DNA of 64,000 nucleotides from Mycogone perniciosa (taxonomy: Eukaryota; Ascomycota; Sordariomycetes; Hypocreales; Hypocreaceae), in contig JAOALB010000013.1 in the NCBI GenBank assembly GCA_025331125.1, forward strand, positions 62,001 to 126,000. Direction: 5' to 3'. The notes under the pieces are model-generated. The model saw only the letters and a list, made by a program, of their open reading frames with translations, was not told the DNA's origin and did no database searches. Below, piece by piece: positions 33,396 to 42,800 of this stretch (within the stretch, counting starts at the first letter, position 1; the number at the start of each line of letters is the position of its first letter). The position numbers and the translations under genes are program-made.

Positions 33396-34195
33396 TTAAG
33401 CGTTCTTGACGACGCCAACCTTGGCGGCGCGCAACACCCGGCCATTGAGCTTGAAGCCCTTCTGCTGGACGAAGAAGACAGTGTTGTCATCCTTGCCAGG
33501 CTGGGGGGACATGAAGGTAGCCTCGTGCTCGTTAGGGTTGAACTTTTCACCCTCCGGGTTTATCCGATCGAGGCCGTGCTTGGCAAGCGTCTGCATGAGG
33601 ATAGTCTCGGTCATCTTGAGGCCCTCGTAGAGGTTGGCGAGGTCCTGGAGGTGCTCCGTCTTTTCCTCAACATTGAGCTTCTCGGCGGGGACCGTAGACA
33701 GGGCGCGGTCGAGGTTGTCGACGCTGTCAACCAGATCCTTGGCGAACTTCTGGATGGCGAAGTCGCGAGCGGACTTGACTTCACGTGCGGTGCGATCTTG
33801 CAGATTGCGGAAGTCGGCGACTGTTCGAAGGCATTTGTCCTAGAAAGCCAAGTATTAGAACCTCAAGCCCAGAGTTGCGCTGTGTATCGAGGCAGAATGC
33901 GCACCTTCCACTCGCGGGCCTCTTTGTCCTTTGCCTCGAGGCTCTTCTTCAGCTCTGTTACGGCGTCTGACTCGCCATTGGCCTCCTCCTTTCCCTCAGT
34001 GGCTGGTGCCTCCTTTGCGTCCTTGGGTTCTTCCTTGGCTTCGCTGTACCATCGCGACGCTGCGGGCTGAATTGGTCTTAATGAGAATGCGGGCGCTGCG
34101 GTCTGGAATTGCGGTCGCAAGACAGCGCTGTTGGCAGATAATCTCGGCGCAGAACGCAGAGCTCTGGAGGAAGCATACAGGGCCTGTCGGAACAT
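33396..34195 (-). CDS. mge1: Mge1, mitochondrial GrpE nucleotide-exchange factor
   Basis: Exons 34195-33905 and 33839-33396 (intron GTGCGC...CTAG, 33840-33904) encode 244 aa. The Arg/Ser/Ala-rich presequence MFRQALYASSRALRSAPRLS targets the matrix. An acidic Lys/Glu/Ala linker precedes the GrpE long helix (AVTELKKSLEAKDKEAREWK, DKCLRTVADFRNLQDRTARE). The four-helix and beta-wing part follows (FAIQKFAKDLVDSVDNLDRA, LYEGLKMTETILMQTLAKHG). The signature GEKFNPNEHEATFM sits in the beta-wing, and the protein ends VLRAAKVGVVKNA. Mge1 releases ADP from mitochondrial Hsp70 (Ssc1) during protein import and folding. The gene is head-to-head with Rpn6. Confidence 0.96.
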
Positions 34196-34668
34196 TATGG
34201 CAATTCAATGGGCAATTATGCGGTGCCGCTGTTGTTGAGAAAAGAAGCGCTTTTGTATGAATATGGAGGGGGATATAATAACGAGGTTATCGTGTGAGCT
34301 TGTCTGAAAATTCCATTAAAAGCTACGTACTCTGTACGGAGTACAGGACCACTCTCCGACCATCTCCGTGGCTAGTGGCGGCATTTTACACGGATCAATA
34401 ATGATCCGAGACGGGCGGGGCACCATTAATGGTACGTACCAGCCTTGGGCGCTGGCAGAAGGCAGAAGGCTGTCCACTGGCTGGCCTTACGTCGCGCTAT
34501 GGCAACCTGGAGGGAGTGCTGAAGCTCAGATTGTTCATCATCATCCAACTTCAACAACGACGATATCCACGGTTCAATCCGCACCAGCCGCAATAGCACG
34601 CCTCTACCATATCCCCGAGACACACAAACACAAACACAGCTTCTCCAAAACCACATTCCTCTTTCAGA
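34196..34668. promoter_or_regulatory. Bidirectional promoter between Mge1 and Rpn6
   Basis: 473 bp between divergent start codons. Visible elements are GAAAATTC (34306-34313), a minimal two-unit heat-shock-like dyad on the Mge1 side; one copy of the dispersed word GTACGGAGTAC (about 34335-34345); and AGTGGCGGC near 34373, a partial match to the proteasome-gene element GGTGGCAAA. These are short matches and not proof of regulation. Confidence 0.35.
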
Positions 34669-36077
34669 ATGGCGGCCGGCGACTCTAGCCGGGTCCAACA
34701 AGCCCAGGAGCTCGTCAAGACGGATCCCAGAAAGGCAGAGACCATCTTCAAGGAGATCATATCGAAAGCCCCTGAAGCGACCTCAGATGCTGCCACCCGC
34801 GAGTACGAAGCTGCCCTGATAAGCTTGGGGGAGCTCTACAGGGATGAGAAGTTCGTGGCCCAGTGGTCGTCCCACCTTTCTACGATGCCGAAGGATTAAC
34901 ACCTTATACAGGAAGACACAAGAGCTCGTAAACCTGGTGCGCGAAAGTCGATCGGTATTTTCAAACTTTGCAAAGGCCAAGTCCGCAAAGCTGGGTATGC
35001 TTTCAGTATCTCGGCCGTGTTGCGCCAACGGTCATAGCAAGGGCGAATCGCTGACACCTTGACCTTTCAGTGCGTCAACTACTAGACCTGTTCAAGGAAA
35101 TCCCCAACAGCATCGACATCGAAGTTGCTGTGACAAAAGACTGCATCGAATGGGCAACCTCGGAACGCCGCGCCTTCCAGCGTCAAGACCTCGAGGTCCG
35201 ACTCGTCATCCTCTACATGACCAAGCAAACCTATTATGACGCCCTCACCCTTATCAACGGCCTGCTGCGCGAGCTCAAGCGCCTCGATGACAAGCTCCGT
35301 CTTGTCGAAGTCCAGCTTCTCGAGTCCCGAGTCTACCATGCCCTGGGCAACATCCCCAAAGCTCGAGCCGCCCTGACGAGTGCACGAACGAGCGCCGCTA
35401 GTGTTTACACCCCGCCATTGCTGCAGGCCAACCTCGACATGCAGAGTGGCATGCTTCATGCCGAGGACAAGGACTTCAACACCGCCTTTTCTTACTTCAT
35501 CGAGGCATTGGATGGCTACCACACTCAGGAGGAGAGCGTCAAGGCTCAAGCTGCTCTGCAGTACATGCTACTCTGCAAGATCATGCTGAACCTAGTCGAT
35601 GATGTCAACCAACTTATGGCATCCAAGCAGGCCGTTAAATACGCTGGCAAGAACCTCGAGGCCATGAAGGCCATTGCCCGCGCCCACTCAAATCGGTCAC
35701 TGGAGGAATACGAGCGCGCCCTGTTCGCCTACCGCTACGAGCTGGGTAGTGATACCTTCATCCGTAACCACCTTCGCCGCCTCTACGATGCCATGCTGGA
35801 GCAGAACCTCATCAAGGTCATTGAGCCATTCTCACGTGTCGAAATTGACCACATTGCCAAGATGGTTGGCCTCGACACCCAGCAGGTAGAGAGGAAGCTG
35901 TCTCAGATGATCCTCGACAAGGTCATCATTGGTGTTCTGGACCAGGGGGCGGGGTGCCTTATTATTTACGACGAGACGCAGCGGGACGAGTCGTATGATG
36001 CTGCTCTGGCGACGATTGAGAAGCTGAGCAATGTGGTGGATGGATTGTACACAAACCAAGCTTCTTTGCTTGAGTAG
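34669..36077 (+). CDS. rpn6: 26S proteasome lid subunit Rpn6 (PSMD11)
   Basis: Exons 34669-34850, 34912-34994 and 35071-36077 give 423 aa. Rpn6 is the PCI-domain lid subunit that clamps the regulatory particle to the core particle. The N-terminal helical repeats (SSRVQQAQELVKTDPRKAET, LGELYRDEKKTQELVNLVRE) lead into the strongly conserved block YYDALTLINGLLRELKRLDD and RVYHALGNIPKARAALTSAR. DMQSGMLHAEDKDFNTAFSY and the PCI winged helix (EPFSRVEIDHIAKMVGLDTQ, KLSQMILDKVIIGVLDQGAG) follow. The protein ends VDGLYTNQASLLE, exactly as expected. The second exon is essential: read-through of the first donor hits a stop after about 15 codons. Confidence 0.97.
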
Positions 36078-36559
36078 ATGAACCACAACAGTGGTAGCGG
36101 GGGGGGAACAACGGCTAGAGGCCGGGTCTTGTATTGTAATGTGTCATGGTATATCAGGCGTTCAAGAAGGACTCGTCCCATGCTGAACACATCGCCGTCG
36201 CAGTTGTCTCCCCGTGCTTCAAGAATATCTCTGTAAGAAATTGGGTATGCATGGTATGGTATTGAATTCTCATTTCGACATGACATAATTCATTCTCATC
36301 GTAACAAGAAAGAAGAAACAAGAATAATAAAAAGGTGAACATATACAGTCCATAATCCAGACAATAACTTGGAATACATCCTGAAAAAAACCCTTGAACG
36401 ATCCAAACCGCTATAGTGGTATCTTTTTTGTTTGAAAAACAAAGGCATAAACAAAACCAGGCCGCCTCCCCAACGCCATTCATGCATTTCGTTCTTTTCC
36501 AGATTCCACAATACCCATTATTAAAAATACGAATATTGTTTGTTGTTGGTTTTGTTCAA
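36078..36559. other. Convergent 3' intergenic region
   Basis: 482 bp between Rpn6 and the convergent AT-hook gene. AT-rich; expected to carry both 3' UTRs. No repeat word or gene is seen. Confidence 0.5.
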
Positions 36560-39500
36560 TCAATGAAACATGACTCTGGGGGCCTGCTCCGCCATGCCCC
36601 GACGTCTCCTTTCTTCTCCTAATATTAGTGCAAACAGCCTTTTGGCAAGGATGCCTTCGTCCCAGCCGCCGACTTCAGCCTTGAATGCGTCTACGCAATC
36701 GAGATGCCATCGTTCGAGTATCATTGCCTCGCCATGGCTCTTGATTGTCCTTCCAAGGTACTCCTCCGCACAACGGTCGTAATCCTGATCAAATGGCTTC
36801 TGTCGCCGGAGGTGGAGAAGTGCATCTAGGAAGAGCCAGTGCTGGCGCGACCAGACGGTTTGCGAGAGCGGTTCTGGCTCTGGCGATTCATCTACAATAA
36901 CAGGAGGGTCATCCGACATGGGCACGTCCGGCGTGTCGTGATTGTCTGTGTTATTCGCCTGCAGCTCTGGGGGTGCAGGAGGAGCAATGGGGATGATTTG
37001 CTCATGAGACAGGGCCGAATTTGCTCTGCGGCGCTGCTCGCGAACAATGGCCTGCTCTTGAGGCGACAGAACGCTGCTCGTGAATTCAACTACACGTCCT
37101 GGAGTACGGGGCTTCAACGGAGATCGCAGGCTTGACTTTTTGGGAGAAGCGTTCTTTGCAGGCAGAGGCCGCAATAGAGTGCGAAGGTCGGGCGACTCTT
37201 CGCTCGCATTGGATGTCTCCTGCTGCCACCTGTGAATGTCCGCATGAGATAACTGCATCCTAGGCGGAGTGACAGTGTCTCCTGCGCGTGATGAGGAAGG
37301 TTGGACGAATGTTTGACTAGTCTGTCTCGGTCGTGGTGTAAAGTTTTGTTTCTGGGCAACGATAGGAGCTTGAATCTCCTCAGGGGTAGCTGGTGATGAT
37401 GAGCGTTCCACGGTCTGCATTTTCTCTGGCTCATTTGGCCTAACAGGGGAGAAAGTGTCTGTACGAGGGCCGTTTCGCGGATTCACCTCCTTCTGGGGTG
37501 CCTGGCGTGGGATCCGTGAACTGGTCTGCATTACTGGGGCAGCCTGCACAGGCTCCGCAGGCTCGACCCGATTAGACGCTGATCCCACAATTGGCTTCGT
37601 TTTGGCTGGCAAAAGTTTCTCAGCCAGTATCCCAGGGATGGCAGCCGGGGACGAGAAGAAAGTTGACAGATCAAAGCGGTTACCTTTAGATGCTACCTCC
37701 GCTTCCTTCTCGGTTTGCTTCTGTGAGAGCATAGAGAACTCGTCTACTTCAGCTGCCTTGCCAGATTGAGTGGTAACAGTGCCAATCGTTTTCGTTTGCT
37801 TATTTGAAGCATCTGGGACCGCGATCTTAGACCTCTGCATGCTCTTCCGAGCCCAAGGGCTTTGCGCCATGCTGCGATACATAGGAGCAGCCTTGCCACC
37901 AAATGGTCGCTGTCGGGTTGTCTTTGGTATCTCCCGCTCTGCTTCAATCTCCCATATGTCCATTTCGTCATCCCCTGCCTGTGATTCCTCGTCTGTCTCT
38001 TCTCCTGCGCCATCGATTTGACCAAGAGGGATTGGCTCCTTGACGGCCCTCGTGCCTGATAGACGAGATACTTCTTTCAATGTGTTGTCTCCTCTCAAAC
38101 TGGGGCTAATGGGGCCTTCGTTTTCAACCCAGCTCATGACACCATCACTCGGTGGTGTAATGCGCAGAGAACTTGCTGCTGACTCTCTTGATGGCGATGG
38201 ATCCTTTTCCGCTGTTTCCTTGTTTCTTCTGTCGGTGGCTTTTTGAGAGCCGTTCCCATCTAAATTGCTGTCCGCCAAGCTAGTGCGGTCTCCGTTTGTC
38301 TGGGTTTGACTACTGGTCGCCGCTTGATGTCGGGCAAAGTTCAATGGCTGCGGGGGGCTCTTATTTAGGAGTCGATTGTTGTGGATATCCTTGGACCCCT
38401 GCAGTGATTCCTTGCTCCCAGAACTCCTGAATGGACTTCCCAGGTGATTCTCACGGTCTCCCGGCGAAGGCGGATCAGAGGTAACACTCTGTAGAACCCG
38501 GCCAGCTCGCACTATCGAAGACAGGACAGGTCGTGCAGACTTCTCCTGAGCAGACTCCTGTGGCAAAGACTGAGGTTCCTGAAGTGGAGACGACATTTGG
38601 TTGATTGGAGTGGCTTTGATTGACATTTCCGCCAGAACTTGAGGTTGTTCCCGTGACTCAGATATTTGATTGATATCTTCATCAATATCAAAGCGATCTC
38701 GCTCAGGGGGGTTGGGAGATGCTGCCCTCACGGATTCCGGAGAATCCTGTGCGAACTCCTCTTGGTTTTCATCTTCCTCATTTTCATTCTCCTCAATTTC
38801 AACTTGGGGAGGGGTTTTCTCTGGTGTAGGCAGCCGTTTTGTTGTTGGGGCCGTAGTGATATGATGGGATAGCGCATGGTGCTCCTCAATATCGTCTTCT
38901 ATTTCGTGATGTTGCTCCATCTCTGGTTGCTCTTCCTGCACTTCTTCATGTACATCCTCCATTTCCTCATCCTGATCGTCGTGTGTAGGTATCAAGCCCG
39001 GTCGCCTTGGGGTAGCAGCAGCAAGATAATTTTGAGGGATCTCGGAAAAGGAGTCCTCATACATGTTCGAATCTTCGTTTCGTGCACCGGCTGATATCGT
39101 CTGCCTCGAATCTCGCATTGAAGACCGTTCACCTTGCTCTCCTCTCAAACCATACACCATCGAGTTTTCTGCTTTCTTGGCACTAGACTTGAGAGCCTGA
39201 CGCCTCAGAGGAGAAGATCCCATTTTCTTGGGTTTACGGGACCACCATGGACTGGCACTGAGCGGCGACACGGCAGCTGCTGGTCGAACAGGGGTCGGCA
39301 CTTCCTCAATGGGTGCTTGTTGCGTCACAGGAGGCTGTGAAACTTCGAGGGGCTCGGTAATATTTATCGTCTCATCTCCAGCAACTTCCTGCCTCAAGGT
39401 TTCCAGTGTGTTGTTGATAATAAGATTTGTTTGCTCGCCGAGTTCTTCATCATCGTATGCTGTAGGCATAAATGTGCTATTGCCGAAACTTCTACTGCTG

Positions 39501-40702
39501 CGGAAACTTGCTTGTAGGGATGGGATGGAGTCCATAAAAATCATGCTGAAGTCTTCCCCCTGGGCAATAGTATCGTTGTTCTGGGGATCGAGTTCGTTTG
39601 GAGGCTCGCCAGCAGAGGAGCTGTCACTTGCAGCCGGTGCAAGATAACCGTAATCGTCTCCCTGAGACATGTCGGCTTCGGACTCTGGTAGAACTGATTC
39701 ACGGGGTGCTCTGGGGGGTGGACGAGTCGGATTGGTGGTTGCTGGTTGAGCCACAGCTCTTGGGGTAGCTTGGTCTGACAACGTTGTCATCCAAATGTCC
39801 GAGTCAGCATCCCCATTGGAAGCCACAGCGGCCAATAGAGATGCCGCAGCTTCGTCGACGGACATTTCTGAGGGAGCCCGTACTAGATCCATGCCATTCT
39901 CGCTCATCTGGGCTGCCTGATAGATCGAGCTTCTCTCCGCTGCTGCCTCTTCTGTTATCTGGACCAATTCATCAGGCGCCATAGCCTTCCGTCTTCGTCC
40001 ATCCCGTTTCGCGGTTCCAAGTTCACTAGACGGCTCAACAACTCGATTCTTTGATGGGCGCACTCGTCTTGCCGATGTCGGTGTAGCGTGTATGCTGGCT
40101 TCCGGCTGTGCTTCCACCTCTTCTTCACCAGACTTCGTAACCCGTTGACGGCGTGGACTGCTCTGAATGGGCGTGTCGGCCCTCCTCTTTACGCCAGCGA
40201 TAGGTATTGGCGTTCCATTGGATTTTCGAGGACGGCCTCTCCGTCTCGGCGTCGTAGGATAGCTCAGCTCATCTTCGATATCTTCAATGGAGTCCCTCAG
40301 CGGTACGGTTGTGGTGGTCGTGTGTTCCATGCGCTGTATCGCGCGGACCGAGGCCGGCGATTGGAAGAGCTTTCGCCTAGTGCCGCTCGTCATCGTCACG
40401 TCGTCGTCCTCGGTCTCGACCGTGACCAAGAGTCTCTGTGGCGATGTCTGATGGCCGACTTCCAGCTCGAACATGCGCTCTCTCGGTGAGTCATCGAGCG
40501 AGAAGAATCGTTGCGACCGCTGGCTGCGCGTCATGCGGCGCGATGAGGATGGTGGCGCGACGCTGGATATCGATATCGTTGGTTCATTTAGGGGATCAGG
40601 CGACGACATAATATCGACGCTGGGCGTCGTCGGATCCGCAAAATGGTGCCAGCGGATGCTGAATAATTCGGGCTGGACACCGGACTTCCTGCGCCGGGGC
40701 AT
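36560..40702 (-). CDS. Large intronless AT-hook protein of unknown function
   Basis: One uninterrupted frame of 1380 aa, unusual in a region where nearly every gene is split. Near the N-terminus TPRRRGRPRKSNG (about residues 150-165) is a classic AT-hook for AT-rich minor-groove DNA. RRVRPSKNR at about 210 and KRDGRRRKAM are further basic patches. The middle is long and disordered, with acidic Glu/His stretches and many Ser/Pro sites. A folded module sits at the very C-terminus: VWSRQHWLFLDALLHLRRQK, then the CAEEYLGRTIKSHGEA block, LERWHLDCVDAFKAEVGGWD and EGILAKRLFALILGEERRRR. EFTSSVLSPQEQAIVREQRR just before it also looks conserved. The layout suggests a nuclear chromatin scaffold or kinetochore/rDNA-type factor. 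I cannot name a family and do not assign a function. Confidence 0.8.
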   Translation of the reverse strand: MPRRRKSGVQPELFSIRWHHFADPTTPSVDIMSSPDPLNEPTISISSVAPPSSSRRMTRSQRSQRFFSLDDSPRERMFELEVGHQTSPQRLLVTVETEDDDVTMTSGTRRKLFQSPASVRAIQRMEHTTTTTVPLRDSIEDIEDELSYPTTPRRRGRPRKSNGTPIPIAGVKRRADTPIQSSPRRQRVTKSGEEEVEAQPEASIHATPTSARRVRPSKNRVVEPSSELGTAKRDGRRRKAMAPDELVQITEEAAAERSSIYQAAQMSENGMDLVRAPSEMSVDEAAASLLAAVASNGDADSDIWMTTLSDQATPRAVAQPATTNPTRPPPRAPRESVLPESEADMSQGDDYGYLAPAASDSSSAGEPPNELDPQNNDTIAQGEDFSMIFMDSIPSLQASFRSSRSFGNSTFMPTAYDDEELGEQTNLIINNTLETLRQEVAGDETINITEPLEVSQPPVTQQAPIEEVPTPVRPAAAVSPLSASPWWSRKPKKMGSSPLRRQALKSSAKKAENSMVYGLRGEQGERSSMRDSRQTISAGARNEDSNMYEDSFSEIPQNYLAAATPRRPGLIPTHDDQDEEMEDVHEEVQEEQPEMEQHHEIEDDIEEHHALSHHITTAPTTKRLPTPEKTPPQVEIEENENEEDENQEEFAQDSPESVRAASPNPPERDRFDIDEDINQISESREQPQVLAEMSIKATPINQMSSPLQEPQSLPQESAQEKSARPVLSSIVRAGRVLQSVTSDPPSPGDRENHLGSPFRSSGSKESLQGSKDIHNNRLLNKSPPQPLNFARHQAATSSQTQTNGDRTSLADSNLDGNGSQKATDRRNKETAEKDPSPSRESAASSLRITPPSDGVMSWVENEGPISPSLRGDNTLKEVSRLSGTRAVKEPIPLGQIDGAGEETDEESQAGDDEMDIWEIEAEREIPKTTRQRPFGGKAAPMYRSMAQSPWARKSMQRSKIAVPDASNKQTKTIGTVTTQSGKAAEVDEFSMLSQKQTEKEAEVASKGNRFDLSTFFSSPAAIPGILAEKLLPAKTKPIVGSASNRVEPAEPVQAAPVMQTSSRIPRQAPQKEVNPRNGPRTDTFSPVRPNEPEKMQTVERSSSPATPEEIQAPIVAQKQNFTPRPRQTSQTFVQPSSSRAGDTVTPPRMQLSHADIHRWQQETSNASEESPDLRTLLRPLPAKNASPKKSSLRSPLKPRTPGRVVEFTSSVLSPQEQAIVREQRRRANSALSHEQIIPIAPPAPPELQANNTDNHDTPDVPMSDDPPVIVDESPEPEPLSQTVWSRQHWLFLDALLHLRRQKPFDQDYDRCAEEYLGRTIKSHGEAMILERWHLDCVDAFKAEVGGWDEGILAKRLFALILGEERRRRGMAEQAPRVMFH

Positions 40703-41360
40703 TTGCAGATATTGGCAATGTATTTCATATGGAATATGCAGAGGAGTTCCGGGTCAGATTCGCAGGGCCAGCCGCCACGTGAAGGTTGGGTGTGGGAAGG
40801 TTGCCACCGACCGTGATTGGAAAGAATATTAACCATTTGTTTACTTTTGCATTGCTAGATTGGGACTAGTTTCCTAGGGGACCATCTTGTCTGCTTCTTT
40901 TTTTCTGTCGCGGTTTTGTTGTTCCGTTGCCGGCATTGAAGATGTGCTTACTTAATCGATGCCGATTGAACCCCACGGGCAGCCAAGATATCCCCAGCTT
41001 TTCTGACAGGGTAATACGTACCCCCCCAAAGTCACATGCCGTCTGCCGCGCTATGCAGGTTCAGACGGAAAAGCATGACCTCATTTCGGCGCGCCAACGT
41101 GGGACAGACATGCCGGCTTCGACCTCGGCTTGAAGCTGCCAGGGGCATCGCATCTGAGACGGATTGCTTTGATTCTCCAATCCAATCCAACATCACTTTC
41201 TTTATTAGAACTCGTGCAGACCCCATCAGCAGCCCCATGAGCTCCACGCGAAGGCTGCTTCTGCTTTTCCTTTTGTCTGTCGCCAGAGAATAACACCAGC
41301 ACCATCTTACAAGTAGCATCTGCCCCCCCTGCGCATATCAGTCAGTCATAAGCATCAACC
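40703..41360. other. Divergent promoter region, AT-hook gene and peroxisomal carrier
   Basis: 658 bp between two divergent starts. No repeat word, RNA gene or extra coding frame is recognised. Confidence 0.5.
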
Positions 41361-42439
41361 ATGGCCTCCAAAACGCCCATCCCGCAAAACGACAATGTCG
41401 CCCACGCCCTCGCCGGCGCTGGCGGCGGTATCTTATCCATGGTCCTGACGTATGCTCTCCCCGCGTGTTCTTCTTCCCAGCTGTCTTGATGCGCGGTCGC
41501 AGCCAGACTTACACACATGCCACCTCTAGCTACCCTCTCATCACCCTCTCCACCAGAGCGCAGGTTGAGTCCAAAAAGGCCGAGAGCAAATTCAGCGATG
41601 CTGTCCAGAAAATTATTGCCCGCGAGGGGGTGTCCGGCCTGTACTCGGGCATCAACTCCGCGCTCTTCGGTATCAGCGTCACCAACTTCGTCTACTACTA
41701 CTGGTACGAGTGGACCCGCGCATTCTTTGAGAAGGCTGCCGTAACTTCTGGTCGCGCCAACAAGAAGCTCACCACGATCGAGTCCATGATCGCCGGCGCC
41801 ATTGCTGGCTCTGCGACCGTCATCATCACCAACCCCATCTGGGTTATCAACACGCGCGTCACCACACGCCGACAAGACACCGATCTCGAGGCTGGCGCCG
41901 ATGCGAAGCCCAGCAGGCCTCCCTCCACCCTTGGGACGCTCATGTCCCTCCTCAAGAATGAGGGACCCCAGGCCCTCTTCTCCGGCGTCATCCCGGCGCT
42001 GGTCTTGGTCATCAACCCTATCCTCCAGTACACGCTTTTTGAGCAGATGAAGAACACCGTGGAGAAGAGGAGAAAGGTCACACCCGCGGTGGCATTCTTC
42101 CTCGGTGCCCTAGGCAAGCTTTTCGCTACCTCTGTGACGTATCCTTACATCACCGTCAAGAGCCAGATGCATGTTGCTTCACATGCCCAAAAGAAGGAGG
42201 GCATGACCCAGGCGCTGAAGCGCGTCATCAGGGAGGAGGGCTACTCTGGTCTTTACAAGGGTTGGTCACCCATATCCTAATTCTTTTTTCTTCTTTTTTT
42301 TTGCAAACCAAGAGCTAACGTCAATTTAGGCATTGGACCCAAGGTTACCCAGAGTGTGCTGACTGCCGCTTTGCTCTTCGCCTTCAAGGATGTTCTCTAT
42401 GAGCAGACCGTCAAACTCAGGATGCGCAAGCGCGCTTAA
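41361..42439 (+). CDS. Peroxisomal adenine-nucleotide-type carrier (Pmp47/Ant1/SLC25A17 group)
   Basis: Exons 41361-41449, 41530-42260 and 42330-42439 give 309 aa, the length of a mitochondrial-carrier-family protein with six helices in three repeats. The three repeat signatures are in the divergent peroxisomal form: YPLITLSTRAQVESKK, TNPIWVINTRVTTRR and YPYITVKSQMH in place of strict PxDxxK. Each is followed by a GLYSGI/ALFSGV/GLYKGI loop. FVYYYWYEWTRAFFE and NPILQYTLFEQMKN are typical of Pmp47. The family exchanges ATP, AMP and cofactors across the peroxisomal membrane for fatty-acid activation. The last splice (GTTGGT...TTTAG) is required to reach GIGPKVTQSVLTAALLFAFK. Exact substrate cannot be told from sequence. 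Confidence 0.92.
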
Positions 42440-42800
42440 ATAATTTAACCAGGATGATCGGCTACTTCCTAAGTGATAGTGCAGATTTTCTTATGAAATG
42501 TCCATACTGTTCGGTATGAACCCAACTTTGCCGTTCGACGGATGAACGGAATCTACAGAGTAGAATGGTCATGAGTGGAGCAAATGGTGTATGATATCAT
42601 TGTGGCAGAACAGACATTCGGAGATACTTGGGAAGTTAGACACGTCTACTGGGACTGGGAGGGACATGTGGATGTACGTAACGATAGGATACCTCAGTCA
42701 ATTCTTCTATTTTTGTATGTACCTACAGAGTACACTGTCGAATGAAAAAAAGCGACATGATTCAGATTTCACATTTGCTACTTCTCCCCAAAGACCTCGG
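42440..42800. other. Convergent 3' intergenic region
   Basis: 361 bp between the carrier gene and the end of the Naa35 gene. It presumably holds 3' UTRs. Nothing else is recognised. Confidence 0.5.
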
